Assembly: GCA_036523395.1 (NCBI GenBank)
Contig: DATDEH010000004.1
Coordinates: 1-35,825, forward strand
Direction of reading: 5' to 3'
Length of the DNA stretch: 35,825 nucleotides
Source: Candidatus Limnocylindria bacterium
GTDB lineage: Bacteria; Chloroflexota; Limnocylindria; P2-11E
Below, one piece after another: positions 16,421-29,568 of this stretch. The stretch's first letter is position 1. Each line of letters starts with the position of its first letter. The notes below the pieces were generated by a model. The model was given only the letters and a program-made list of their open reading frames with translations. It did no database searches and was not told where the DNA came from. A program made the translations under genes and the position numbers.

Positions 16421-17151
16421 CGGCCGACGAGACGCTTTCGCAGCACGAGCAGCGCGAACAGGGGCAGGACGCGCTGGCGACGCCAGCGCCGCGGCTCGCG
16501 CGCGAGCCGCCATAGCCACTCCAGTCCGACCGCGTGCAACAGGGCCGGCGGCACCTTCTGGACACCGGCAAGCTGATCGAAGACGCCGCCGACGCCGACC
16601 GCTACTCGCATCGAAGGCAGCGCCGCCAGATTCCGAGCGATCCACCGCTCCTGTTTCGGCATGCCATACGCGACGAACAACACCTGCGCGCCACTCTGGC
16701 GGATACGTTCGATCGATACCGGGTCGTCCGCCGGCTCGGCTGAGCCGGCGTGCACGCCGGCCACGACGAAACCGGGCGCACGACGGCGCACCTCGGCCGC
16801 GGCGCGCTCGCCGACGCCAGGCGCCGCACCGAGAAAGAAGACCGGCGCGCGCCGCTGCGCGAGATGCGGCACCAGCGCGTCGACGAGAAGACGCCCCGCG
16901 ACGCGCGGCAGAGGATCGCCGAGAAGGCGCGACGCGGCCGTGATGCCAGAGCCGTCGGCGACGACGAGGTCCGCGGCCCGCGCGATCTGCGCGACCTCCG
17001 CGTCCTGACGCGTCAGCATCACGAACTCGGGATTCGCGGTGATCACGAACGTGCGCTCGCCGGCGTCGAGCCGGCGCAGGATGCGCTCCGCGGCGCCAGC
17101 AAGGTCGACGCGGTCGAAGCCCACCCCGAGCACGTCGACTCGCGCGGACAC
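16417..17151 (-). CDS. WecG/TagA/CpsF-family (GT26) glycosyltransferase
   Basis: At 244 residues this matches the usual family length. WecG and TagA add N-acetylmannosamine(uronic acid) to undecaprenyl-PP-GlcNAc, the second step of wall teichoic acid or common-antigen synthesis. The signatures ITANPEFVM (37-45) with Thr38 and Asn40, ADGSGI with Asp66 (equivalent to the TagA catalytic Asp), FFLGAAPGVGE, FVAYGMPKQERWI and GLEWLWRLAREPRRW are all present. The GTG at 17151 with AAGG upstream gives a family-typical N-terminus. The start of the frame overlaps the mreB stop. The gene pairs naturally with the WecA/TagO-type transferase whose end is at the right edge of the window, though the two lie 18 kb apart. 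Confidence 0.92.
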   Translation of the reverse strand: MSARVDVLGVGFDRVDLAGAAERILRRLDAGERTFVITANPEFVMLTRQDAEVAQIARAADLVVADGSGITAASRLLGDPLPRVAGRLLVDALVPHLAQRRAPVFFLGAAPGVGERAAAEVRRRAPGFVVAGVHAGSAEPADDPVSIERIRQSGAQVLFVAYGMPKQERWIARNLAALPSMRVAVGVGGVFDQLAGVQKVPPALLHAVGLEWLWRLAREPRRWRRQRVLPLFALLVLRKRLVGR

Positions 17152-17159
17152 GACCTTAT

Positions 17160-18179
17160 TTAATGGACGGCGACGAGGCTTCTGCGGAAGAAGTCGATGT
17201 GCTCGAGCGCGAGACCGGTGCCCTTCGCGACGCAGTAGAGCGGGTTCTCCGCGACGTAGCACGCGACGCCGGTGACCTGCGTCAGGAGCTTGTCCATGTT
17301 GCGCAGGAGCGCGCCGCCGCCCGAGAGGACCATGCCCTTGTCGATGACGTCCGATGCGAGCTCGGGTGGCGTCTCTTCGAGAACGGCCTTCACCGACGTG
17401 ATGATCTGCTGCAGCACCGGGTCCATCGCCTCGGTGATCTCATTGCTCCCGATCGTGATCGTCCGCGGCAGACCGGCAATGAGATCGCGGCCGCGGACCT
17501 CCATGGTGAGCTCCTGGTCCATCGGCATCGCCGAGCCGATCTGGATCTTCACGTCCTCTGCGGTGCGCTCTCCGATCATGAGGTTGTATCGCTTGCGCAC
17601 GAAGTTCGCGATCGCCTCGTCGAGCTTGTTGCCCGCGGCACGGACGCTACGCGAGACGACGATGCCACCGAGAGAGATGACCGCGATCTCCGCGGTGCCG
17701 CCACCGATATCGATGATGAGGTTCCCGCTCGGCCCGGAGATCGGGATGTTCGCGCCGATCGCCGCCGCGAGCGGCTCCTCGATGAGATGCGCGACGCGCG
17801 CACCTGCGCGCACCGCGGCGTCCTTGACCGCGCGGCGCTCGACGCTCGTGACACCGGACGGGACGCAGATCATGAGCTCGGGGTGGAAGATGCGAATGCG
17901 ACCGCAGACCTTGTCGATGAAGTACTTGAGCATGTACTCGGTGATGACGTAGTCGGCGATCACGCCGTCGCGCATCGGCTTCTGAGCCGTGATGTTCCCG
18001 GGTGTCCGTCCCAGCATCAGGCGTGCTTCCTCTCCGACCGCGACGATGCGCGGGCGTGGCGATCCGTCGTCGTGAGCGAGCGCGACCACCGAGGGTTCGG
18101 TGAGGACGATGCCTTTGCCGCGTACGTAGACGATGACGTTGGCCGTGCCGAGGTCGATGCCGATCTGCTTAGCGAACAT
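17160..18179 (-). CDS. mreB: MreB/Mbl rod-shape-determining actin homologue
   Basis: This 339-residue bacterial actin forms membrane-associated filaments that guide side-wall synthesis. Phosphate 1 ([14 protein letters not shown], residues 7-20), the connect 1 region, phosphate 2 ([17 protein letters not shown]) and the adenosine motif ([13 protein letters not shown]) are complete. MreC and MreD are absent. Instead the gene heads a run of eight overlapping or closely spaced envelope genes on the same strand. A TAGATT box (18193-18188) ends 8 bases before the ATG, and I see no ribosome binding site, so a leaderless message is possible. Confidence 0.94.
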   Translation of the reverse strand: MFAKQIGIDLGTANVIVYVRGKGIVLTEPSVVALAHDDGSPRPRIVAVGEEARLMLGRTPGNITAQKPMRDGVIADYVITEYMLKYFIDKVCGRIRIFHPELMICVPSGVTSVERRAVKDAAVRAGARVAHLIEEPLAAAIGANIPISGPSGNLIIDIGGGTAEIAVISLGGIVVSRSVRAAGNKLDEAIANFVRKRYNLMIGERTAEDVKIQIGSAMPMDQELTMEVRGRDLIAGLPRTITIGSNEITEAMDPVLQQIITSVKAVLEETPPELASDVIDKGMVLSGGGALLRNMDKLLTQVTGVACYVAENPLYCVAKGTGLALEHIDFFRRSLVAVH

Positions 18180-18187
18180 GTGGGCTC

Positions 18188-18193
18188 AATCTA
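18188..18193 (-). promoter_or_regulatory. Possible -10 element (TAGATT) of the mreB operon
   Basis: TAGATT on the minus strand ends 8 bases before the mreB ATG. The 53-base gap to the FTR1 gene holds no better candidate, and no clear -35 is visible. Confidence 0.3.
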
Positions 18194-18232
18194 GAACGTC
18201 GGTGCGGTGCGCGTGTTGTGGTCGCGCGATGA

Positions 18233-19078
18233 TCAGGCCGTCCGTGTCACCTCAGTCGCCGTTCGGACCGGCTGGCGCGTGAGGTCCGTCTTCGAGAGCA
18301 GCCACACGACGACGAAGTACCCGACGTACGCGACGAGCTCCAGGACCGTCGGCTCGTCCTGATAACCGAGGAACGCGCGGAGGACAGCACCGATTCCCGA
18401 GTCGTCGGGAAGAATGGCTGCCGTGCTCCAGAGCTTCGGTCCTTCGACCCCCGCGAGCGGGCCGGCTTCCGCGAATTCGTGAGCCGCGTGTGCGAACAGG
18501 CCCGCGGCGAACAGGATGAGGATCACCGTCGTGACCTTGAAGAAGGTCCGCAGGTCGATGCGTCGCCCGAACGCGTAAATGAGGACGCCGACCCCGATGG
18601 CGAGACCGAGACCGATCAGAGATCCGACGAGCTTCCCTTCTCCCGGCGCGGCGAACAGCAGGAGCGCGAGCTCCACGCCTTCACGCACCACCGCGAAGAA
18701 CACCAAGAAGAAGAGGCCCCACGCGGCGCCGCCGCGCTCGAGCACACCCTGGACCCCGCGCTGCAGCTCGGACTTCAGATAACGAGAGTTGCGAAGCATC
18801 CAGAAGACCATCCACGTCAGGAAGACCGTCGCGAGCAACATCGTCGTGCCCTCGAAGACCTGCTCGGTGGTGCCTTCGAACTCGGCGTTGAGCGCGTTGA
18901 GGATCCCGAGCGCCAGCAGGCTGACCGCGGCAGCGGCGAGAGCGCCGGCCCAGACCCACTTGCGCGCGCCCTTCGCGCCGACCTGTCCGAGATACGCGAG
19001 CACGATGCCGACGACCAGCGCCATCTCGACGCCCTCGCGAAGGCTCAGGACCAGCGCGCTGATGTCACCCGCGCTCAC
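18233..19078 (-). CDS. FTR1-family iron permease (EfeU-like)
   Basis: This 281-residue polytopic membrane protein has about seven hydrophobic segments and the two REGxE iron-binding motifs that define the FTR1/EfeU family (REGVE at 14-18 and again at 132-136). Such permeases import iron, as Fe3+ after oxidation or through the EfeUOB system. EfeO and EfeB are not present here. The GTG start at 19078 has a GGGAG ribosome binding site about 7 bases upstream. It diverges from a DtxR-family regulator gene, with two iron-box-like sites between them, so it is very probably repressed by that regulator when iron is plentiful. Confidence 0.92.
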   Translation of the reverse strand: MSAGDISALVLSLREGVEMALVVGIVLAYLGQVGAKGARKWVWAGALAAAAVSLLALGILNALNAEFEGTTEQVFEGTTMLLATVFLTWMVFWMLRNSRYLKSELQRGVQGVLERGGAAWGLFFLVFFAVVREGVELALLLFAAPGEGKLVGSLIGLGLAIGVGVLIYAFGRRIDLRTFFKVTTVILILFAAGLFAHAAHEFAEAGPLAGVEGPKLWSTAAILPDDSGIGAVLRAFLGYQDEPTVLELVAYVGYFVVVWLLSKTDLTRQPVRTATEVTRTA

Positions 19079-19115
19079 TTCGATCTCCCGGTGCGATACT
19101 CGGCGAGGCGCCCTT

Positions 19116-19150
19116 TTAGGAGCGCCTGACGGACCTAAGGTGAGCCTAAC
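19116..19150. promoter_or_regulatory. Two DtxR/IdeR-box-like operators, 20 bp apart
   Basis: Compared with the 19-bp DtxR/IdeR consensus (TTAGGTTAGSCTAACCTAA), the site starting at 19136 (TAAGGTGAGCCTAAC, then AATT) matches 13 of 19 by my count. The site starting at 19116 (TTAGGAGCGCCTGAC, then GGAC) matches 12 of 19. They are offset by exactly 20 bases, about two helical turns, so dimers would bind the same face. They lie between the FTR1 start (19078) and the regulator start (19175) and could control both. Assignment is by consensus and context. Confidence 0.6.
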
Positions 19151-19174
19151 AATTTCCGACCCGGGAGGTCAAGA

Positions 19175-19825
19175 ATGACGACGCAGGCCTCCCCCGCGAC
19201 CGAGGAGTACCTGCAGGCCGTCTACACCCTCGCCGACGAAGGCGGCCAGGTCATCGGCGCGCGTCTCGCGGAGTTCCTGCGGATCTCTCCTGCCGCCGTG
19301 TCTGAGATGGTCCATCGCTTGGAGCGGGATGGGCTCCTGAAGCTCGACGAGCGCAAAGAGGTCCGGCTCACGCCGCGCGGGCTCACCGCGGCGAGCTCGA
19401 TCATCAGACGGCACCGGCTTGCCGAACGGATGCTCGTCGATCTCCTCGGCTATGAATGGTGGAAGACGCACGAGGAGGCCGAGCGCATCGAGCACGCGAT
19501 GTCGCAGGAGATGGAGGAGCGGCTGGTGCGCGTCCTCGGAGATCCACAGACCTGCCCGCACGGTAATCCGATGCCGGGCTCGACGCCGCGTCCAACGCGC
19601 CTCCTCGAGCGGCTGGCCACCGGCGAGCGCGCCACGGTCGAGCGGATCCCCGATCAGTTCGAGCACGAGCCGGGGTTCCTCGAATACCTCGACACGCAGG
19701 GGATCCGCCCCGGCGTCACGCTCGAGATGATCGAGCAGCGTCCGGGCCTTCTGCGCGTCTCGGTGGATGGGACCTCACGTTCGATCCGCCCCGACTGCGG
19801 TCAGAAGGTGTGGATGGCGGCATGA
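19175..19825 (+). CDS. DtxR-family metal-dependent repressor
   Basis: This 216-residue regulator has a winged helix (about 5-65, with recognition-helix segment SPAAVSEMVHRLERDGL), a dimerisation and metal domain (about 66-145) and a C-terminal SH3-like FeoA domain (about 148-214). Metal-site residues include His80 and Glu84 (RRHRLAER), and His99, Glu103, Glu106 and His107 (HEEAERIEH). Glu103 replaces the Cys102 of DtxR, a change also seen in MntR. The CPHGNPMPG turn is conserved. The ribosome binding site GGGAGG lies 8 bases before the ATG. The neighbouring FTR1 gene and the iron-box-like sites point to iron rather than manganese, but the ligand set is mixed. Confidence 0.9.
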   Translation: MTTQASPATEEYLQAVYTLADEGGQVIGARLAEFLRISPAAVSEMVHRLERDGLLKLDERKEVRLTPRGLTAASSIIRRHRLAERMLVDLLGYEWWKTHEEAERIEHAMSQEMEERLVRVLGDPQTCPHGNPMPGSTPRPTRLLERLATGERATVERIPDQFEHEPGFLEYLDTQGIRPGVTLEMIEQRPGLLRVSVDGTSRSIRPDCGQKVWMAA

Positions 19826-20484
19826 CCGAGGCGAAGATCTACGCGGCCGAGGCACAGCCCGGGTACTTCCTGGCCATCATCCCGATCCTCCCGGGCTGTG
19901 TCGCGTCGGGTAAGACTCGCGACGAAGCGGTCGCAAAGGCGCGACGTGCCTTCCACGAATACCGCGCGTTGCTCGAGGCGCACGGCGTCGCGATCGATCA
20001 CTGGAAGGACATCGACCCGGACACGCTACCCGTCGGTGAGCTCGAGAGCCCGCCGCTCGTGCCCGGGGAGGATCAGCGGTTCGAGGAGCACGAGATCCGC
20101 GACTTCATCCACCAGTACGAGGCGTCGCGCGCCGCGGTGATAGCGCTCGTGACGAAGCTCAGCGCGGACCGCCTCGAACAGAAGCCGGACGACGACAGCT
20201 GGAGCGTGCGCCAGGCGCTGGAGCACATGATGACCACGGATATCGCGCTCCTATCGCGGCTCGAGAAGTGGCCCGCGGATCCGCTCAGCTCGTATCAGGC
20301 GATCCATCGCCTGATCGTCCAGCGCTTCAGCGTGATGGAGCCCGATGACTGGCGCGACCACACGATCGTGGGACGGCGCTGGACGACCAAGCGCGTGATG
20401 CGCCGACTGCTCGAGCACGAGTTCGAGCACTACCAGCACATCAAAGAGATCATCGCCGCGCTGGGTGAGCCGTCTAAGACCTGA
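19822..20484 (+). CDS. HicB-like domain fused to a DinB domain
   Basis: This is a 220-residue two-domain protein. Residues 1-65 (KIYAAEAQPGYFLAIIPILPGCVASGKTRDEAVAKARRAFHEY) follow the HicB antitoxin fold pattern. Residues 88-215 form a DinB-type helical bundle with likely metal ligands His135 (QALEHMM), His199 and His203 (LLEHEFEHYQH). HicB domains normally neutralise HicA RNase toxins. No HicA gene is next to this one, so the domain may serve as a regulatory or dimerisation module. The start is the ATG at 19822, giving an ATGA overlap with the DtxR-family gene and coupling the two. It converges on the VOC gene with an 11-base overlap. Confidence 0.82.
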   Translation: MTEAKIYAAEAQPGYFLAIIPILPGCVASGKTRDEAVAKARRAFHEYRALLEAHGVAIDHWKDIDPDTLPVGELESPPLVPGEDQRFEEHEIRDFIHQYEASRAAVIALVTKLSADRLEQKPDDDSWSVRQALEHMMTTDIALLSRLEKWPADPLSSYQAIHRLIVQRFSVMEPDDWRDHTIVGRRWTTKRVMRRLLEHEFEHYQHIKEIIAALGEPSKT

Positions 20485-20860
20485 TCTCGTTCGAAACTTC
20501 GATGAGATTGCCGTCGGGATCGCGGAAGTAGAGGGAACGTAGCGGACCGCGCGCACCGGTCTTTTCGACCGGACCGAGCTCGACCTCGACCGAGCAATCG
20601 CGTAGATGTGCCGCCACCTCATCCAGCGGCGTGTCGGTCGTGAAGCAGACATCCATCGTGCCGGGCTTCGGCTGCCGCGCCTTAGGCTCGAACTCGCGGC
20701 CAGCCTGGTGAAGATTCAGTTTCTGATCGCCGAACGCGAGCGCTTGGCGTCCCTCACCGAACCAGACGGCGTTCATGCCGAGTACGCGCTGATAGAACGC
20801 GATCGTCTTGTCGATGTCAGCGACGGTGAGGACCACGTGGTCGATGCGCTGAACTCTCAT
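20474..20860 (-). CDS. VOC (glyoxalase/dioxygenase superfamily) protein
   Basis: This 128-residue single vicinal-oxygen-chelate protein has two beta-alpha-beta-beta-beta modules. Likely metal ligands are His8 (RIDHVVLTV), His51 (LNLHQ) and Glu121 (DPDGNLIEVSN). The AFYQRVLGM segment is typical. Such proteins include glyoxalases, antibiotic-resistance proteins and dioxygenases, and the substrate is unknown. The start is fixed by an ATGA overlap with the NUDIX gene stop at 20857. The frame is open further upstream, but that is antisense-like sequence inside the NUDIX gene. Confidence 0.88.
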   Translation of the reverse strand: MRVQRIDHVVLTVADIDKTIAFYQRVLGMNAVWFGEGRQALAFGDQKLNLHQAGREFEPKARQPKPGTMDVCFTTDTPLDEVAAHLRDCSVEVELGPVEKTGARGPLRSLYFRDPDGNLIEVSNEIRS

Positions 20861-21330
20861 CCGCGCTCGGCCCACTCGATCGCAGCCGCGGCATGGCGCT
20901 CGATCAGCCCGCGTTGGTCGGCGCGCACCTCGGGGAGCGCGTCGGGAGCGAAGCTGCGCAGTTCGAGGATCTCGCTGGTGAGCTCCGCAGACCCGCTGGT
21001 CACCCGGTAGGCGAACACGACCTCGACGCGCTCCCATCGGTACCCGGTCACGACCTCGAGCACCGGGCCGACCTCCGCGACCAGGCCGGTCTCCTCACGT
21101 ATCTCGCGCGCGAGCGCATCCTCGACCCGCTCTCGCGGGTGAAGGAATCCTCCTAGGAACCGCCACTGCGGTGCGCCGAAGCGGTGGCGCGCGAGGAGCA
21201 CTTTGCCCTGGTCATCGACTCCGAGCCCGGTCACACCGACGAGGAATCGGTCGTGCGCGGCGGTCATGAAACGTCGCTGCCAGCGCACGGGGAAGGCGTT
21301 GAACACCACGGCCAGAAGTCGCATGAACAT
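20857..21330 (-). CDS. NUDIX hydrolase
   Basis: This 157-residue hydrolase has a perfect Nudix box, GX5EX7REUXEEXGU, at residues 61-83: Gly61, Glu67, Arg75-Glu76, Glu79-Glu80 and Gly82. Nudix enzymes cleave nucleoside diphosphates linked to another group. The preceding GVTGLGVDDQGKVLLARH segment and the following VTGYRWERVEVVFAYR strand are typical of general nucleotide-cleaning members, and the particular substrate is not predictable. It is coupled through an ATGA to the VOC gene downstream. The N-terminal 25 residues (Arg/Phe-rich) lie outside the fold. Confidence 0.9.
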   Translation of the reverse strand: MFMRLLAVVFNAFPVRWQRRFMTAAHDRFLVGVTGLGVDDQGKVLLARHRFGAPQWRFLGGFLHPRERVEDALAREIREETGLVAEVGPVLEVVTGYRWERVEVVFAYRVTSGSAELTSEILELRSFAPDALPEVRADQRGLIERHAAAAIEWAERG

Positions 21331-21354
21331 CGCGACGCAAAGCCTAGCCCGCGT

Positions 21355-22482
21355 CTAGGGAGCGGCGATCCCCACCGACGCGATGCCGTGCGCTTTGGTC
21401 ACCGGGAGCTTCTGCACGACCTGCCGCGTCTTCATGTCGATCACGTTCACCATGCCATCGACGTTCGTGGTCACGAGCATGCGGTCACCTTCGGGGTCGT
21501 ACGTCGAATGGAACGGCTGCTGGCCCAGCTTTGTCTCGCCCAGGATCGCCCGCTCGCGCCAATCGACCCATAGGAGTGACGGCCCGAGGTGATCCGAAAG
21601 GACCATCACGTTGGTGTTGCTCGGGTAGTACACGCCGTCCTGGAAGACCTTGAGGGTGTGGAACGGATAGCGACCCTTGAGGTGGATCTCCTGCTTCACC
21701 GTCCTGGTCAGCGGGTCGTAGATGACCATGCGGTCGGACGGCTTGTCAAGGAAACCGGAAGAGCTCGACCACAGCTCGCTGCCGTCGGGAGTGAAGTACG
21801 CGTCGTGAACGTCGTTCACCTTTACCTTCGTGATCAGCTTGGTGTCGAGGTCGTAGACGCGCAGATGATCGGTCTCATTCGAGTTCGTGACGGTGAACCA
21901 CAGCTCGTTCGGCTTCGCGGCGCTCATCGACAGGACGTGCTGCGGGACGCCGACCATGAGCGGCGGGAGCGACTTCCATGTGCCTGCCTCGAACCGCGAG
22001 ATGTACGTGTCCTTCTCGTGCGCGATGAAGAGCGTCTTCGCGTCGGGCGACCAGATGATGCCGTGCGGCTGCTTGCCCGCCGGAAGACGGATGATCTCCT
22101 TCATCGCGATCGGATCGATCACTGAGGTCGTGTTCGCCATGCGGTTGTTGACCGCGACGAACTTGCCATCGGGCGAGACGGACATCTGGTGCGGCATGCG
22201 TCCGACGGGGATCTTGCCTACGAGCGCGAACGGCGCGTCGGGCGCGCCCTCGAGGACCCAGACCTGATCGGTGCTCTCCGACGCGACGAATACCCGGAGC
22301 TTCGCGTAGAGACGCGGATCGACCGTCGGCTGCGCGGTCGGCGATCGTGTGCTCGCAGGCATCGCGGTCGGGGCGGCGACATGCTCGCTCGTATCTGCTT
22401 CCGTTGGTGCTGGTGCGACCGATGCGCCCGCACACGACGCGAGCAGCACCACACCGATCGCAAGAAACCGCAAACCCCTCAC
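21355..22482 (-). CDS. Beta-propeller (YVTN/YncE-like) lipoprotein
   Basis: This 375-residue secreted lipoprotein has a short signal with lipobox LLASC (Cys at about 17), a Pro/Thr/Ala linker (to about 55) and then a seven-bladed-propeller type domain with repeated blades such as GKIPVGRMPHQMSVSPDGKFVAV and LPAGKQPHGIIWSPDAKTLFIA. It resembles the YncE and cytochrome-D1-like families but lacks an obvious haem CxxCH motif. Its function is probably binding at the cell surface. The GTG start at 22482 has a GGGGTGG ribosome-binding-like run. A 16-bp palindrome sits 17 bases upstream. It is a monocistronic unit between the NUDIX gene and the ATP operon. Confidence 0.82.
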   Translation of the reverse strand: MRGLRFLAIGVVLLASCAGASVAPAPTEADTSEHVAAPTAMPASTRSPTAQPTVDPRLYAKLRVFVASESTDQVWVLEGAPDAPFALVGKIPVGRMPHQMSVSPDGKFVAVNNRMANTTSVIDPIAMKEIIRLPAGKQPHGIIWSPDAKTLFIAHEKDTYISRFEAGTWKSLPPLMVGVPQHVLSMSAAKPNELWFTVTNSNETDHLRVYDLDTKLITKVKVNDVHDAYFTPDGSELWSSSSGFLDKPSDRMVIYDPLTRTVKQEIHLKGRYPFHTLKVFQDGVYYPSNTNVMVLSDHLGPSLLWVDWRERAILGETKLGQQPFHSTYDPEGDRMLVTTNVDGMVNVIDMKTRQVVQKLPVTKAHGIASVGIAAP

Positions 22483-22498
22483 GCAACCACCCCTGGAT

Positions 22499-22514
22499 CG
22501 CGGTCACGACCGCG
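22499..22514. promoter_or_regulatory. Palindromic operator candidate upstream of the propeller lipoprotein gene
   Basis: CGCGGTCACGACCGCG has two perfect 7-base arms around an AC centre. It lies in the 122-base gap between the lipoprotein start and the atpC stop. Further upstream an 8-base direct repeat, ACGGCCAT, occurs at 22568-22575 and 22579-22586, one helical turn apart. Together they look like a regulated promoter region, but I cannot identify the regulator. Confidence 0.35.
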
Positions 22515-22604
22515 GCCAGCGTCAGCGTATCCGCACCGGAAAGCGAACGCCAGAAGGCCGCCAGCGTACGGCCATCGAACGGCCATGTTCAGCGCCACTA
22601 TGCC

Positions 22605-23018
22605 CTAGGCGCGACGCCGCCTCCGCTCGCTGACCCGAATCCGGACGAGCGCGCGCTGCAGGCTCGCGCGCGCCCGCGCCTCCTCAGCGGCGGACATCGG
22701 GCCCGCCTGCAGCGCCTGCTGGGCGCGGTCGCGCGCCTCCTGCGCACGCTGCGTATCGATCTCCTCGGCCGCCTCGGCGGCCTCGGTGAGGACGATGACG
22801 CGGTCGCCGCGCACGTCCATGAAGCCGCCGAACACCGCCATGACCTCCTCGACGCCGCCCTTCTTCACGCGAAACTCGCCAGGCCCGAGCGTGGTGAGGA
22901 GCGGGGCATGGTGCGGGAGGATGCCGACGTATCCGTCGCTCGCCGGCGCGATGACCATGTCCACGTCATCTTCGTAGACGGCGCCTTCCGGCGTGACGAT
23001 CTCGAGTCGGATGGGCAC
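22605..23018 (-). CDS. atpC: ATP synthase F1 epsilon subunit
   Basis: This 137-residue central-stalk subunit has an N-terminal beta sandwich (about 1-85, with SDGYVGILPHHAPLLTTLGPGE) and a C-terminal helical hairpin (about 88-135) rich in Ala, Arg and Glu. The helices can extend to inhibit ATP hydrolysis in other bacteria. The tail ends in a very basic RRRRR run. It is the last gene of the atp operon, 2 bases after the atpD stop. Confidence 0.95.
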   Translation of the reverse strand: MPIRLEIVTPEGAVYEDDVDMVIAPASDGYVGILPHHAPLLTTLGPGEFRVKKGGVEEVMAVFGGFMDVRGDRVIVLTEAAEAAEEIDTQRAQEARDRAQQALQAGPMSAAEEARARASLQRALVRIRVSERRRRRA

Positions 23019-23020
23019 GG

Positions 23021-26958
<3,938 letters not shown>

Positions 26959-26970
26959 GGTGTTCTCCCT

Positions 26971-27501
26971 CTAGCGCGCGAGCTCGCGCTCAAGCTCGGC
27001 CAGCTGTGCTTTCAGTGATGAGTCGATGAGCCGGTCGCCGATCTGAACCTTGGCGCCACCGATGAGCGACTCGTCGACGGCGAATGTCGCGAGGATCTTC
27101 TTGCCGCTCGAGCGCTCCAGGCGCCCGACGAGTTCCTCGCGCTCGCGGGTGCTCAGCTCCGTCGCCGTCGTGATCCTTCCCTTGACGATCCCGGCGCGCC
27201 GCTCGACCAGGTCGGAGTACGCGACCGCGATCTGCGGGAACAACGCGATGCGCTCGCGCTCCAGCAAGAGACCCAGCAGCGAGCGGATCGGCTTCGGCTC
27301 GCCGGCGGTCGCGGACTCGATCGCCGCCTGCCGCGCCCGCAGTGGGACGCCGGGATTGCGAAGCGCGCGCAGGATCTCGCCACCCAGCGCTTGACGCAGA
27401 CGCTCGAACGAGGCGGCGAATTCTTGCTCCGCCTTCTCCGCCGTCGCGATCTGAAGGAGCGCCTCGGCATAGCGTCGCGCCGACGAGCCGGAGAGTGCCA
27501 T
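26971..27501 (-). CDS. atpH: ATP synthase F1 delta subunit
   Basis: This 176-residue peripheral-stalk subunit links subunit b to the top of F1. Its RRYAEALLQIA N-terminus and the C-terminal GAKVQIGDRLIDSSLKAQLAELEREL motif are diagnostic. Its start codon shares a base with the atpF stop (TGATG), indicating coupled translation. Confidence 0.94.
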   Translation of the reverse strand: MALSGSSARRYAEALLQIATAEKAEQEFAASFERLRQALGGEILRALRNPGVPLRARQAAIESATAGEPKPIRSLLGLLLERERIALFPQIAVAYSDLVERRAGIVKGRITTATELSTREREELVGRLERSSGKKILATFAVDESLIGGAKVQIGDRLIDSSLKAQLAELERELAR

Positions 27502-28037
27502 CAGTTCTGCTTCAGCTCCGCGCCCGCCTCGTCCAGCGACCGCTCGATGAGCGCGCGGTGCTGGTCGGCACTGATCTCGCGACCGAGGATGCGGCTCGCC
27601 GCGAGCACGACCATCGACGCGACCTCGGTGCGCAGCTGTGCGAGCGCCTGATCGTGGAGGTGCTGCGCGTCCGCGCGACCCTTTTCACGGATGCGATCGG
27701 CTTCCGCCTTCGCCTGCGTGCGGATGTCGGCCGAGGCAGCCTCAGCGGCCTTCGTCGTGCGCTCGGCGATCGCGGCCGCTTCGCGACGCGCCTCTCCCAG
27801 GATCTTCTCGACCTCTTGCTTCAGCTGTTCGCGCTCGCGTCGCGCGGCTTCCGTGAGCTCGAGCCCCTCGCGGATCTTCGCGGCGCGCCGATCAAGCGTC
27901 GACATGATCGGCCCCCACATGAAGCGGCGGAGCAGGTACAGGAGAACGAGGAAGTTGACGATCGAGACGAGCACCCAGAACGGGTGCACGACGAGCGCGG
28001 TGGGCGATTCCTCCGCCAGAAGTGGAGCGAAGAGCAT
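27501..28037 (-). CDS. atpF: ATP synthase F0 b subunit
   Basis: This 178-residue peripheral-stalk subunit has a single N-terminal membrane helix (about 17-38, FWVLVSIVNFLVLLYLLRRF) followed by a long charged coiled coil to about residue 150 and a C-terminal delta-binding part. Only one b gene is present, so the stalk is probably a homodimer. The ATG lies 3 bases after atpE. Confidence 0.94.
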   Translation of the reverse strand: MLFAPLLAEESPTALVVHPFWVLVSIVNFLVLLYLLRRFMWGPIMSTLDRRAAKIREGLELTEAARREREQLKQEVEKILGEARREAAAIAERTTKAAEAASADIRTQAKAEADRIREKGRADAQHLHDQALAQLRTEVASMVVLAASRILGREISADQHRALIERSLDEAGAELKQN

Positions 28038-28040
28038 CGC

Positions 28041-29219
<1,179 letters not shown>

Positions 29220-29223
<4 letters not shown>

Positions 29224-29549
29224 TCGCTCTCCTCGCCCGACTCTTTCTTCTGCTCTCGCTCTTGGATCTCGCGCTCCCAGCGCCGCCCCGCCTCACGCGC
29301 CGCATCACTGGTCGGCGGCGTCGGATTCCGCGCGATGTAACGCTTGATGATGAAGAACATCCCCAGACCCGCGACCGCCAGACCCACCAGGATCGCCACG
29401 AGCCCCAGCGTTGGGGCGGTCCCGAACTGCTCGTCCAGCTTCTGCCCCACGTACGCCGCGATGAGCAGCGGCCCTCCCACGACCACCGCGACCTGGAAGC
29501 CCATGGAAAGGAGATCGCCGCCGTAGCTGCCGGAGTCCCGCTGGGGCAA
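29220..29549 (-). CDS. AtpZ/AtpI-family accessory protein
   Basis: This 109-residue membrane protein has two hydrophobic helices (about 15-38 and 44-70, with GGPLLIAAYVGQKLDEQFG between) and a charged C-terminal tail of alternating Glu, Arg and Lys. It is the first gene of the atp operon, the usual place of AtpI/AtpZ, which help c-ring assembly or magnesium uptake for the synthase. The frame opens with a TTG at 29549 with no obvious ribosome binding site. An ATG at 29504 is an alternative but would trim the N-terminus before the first helix. Confidence 0.85.
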
Positions 29550-29568
29550 TGCAGGGACAGGTTAGCGG

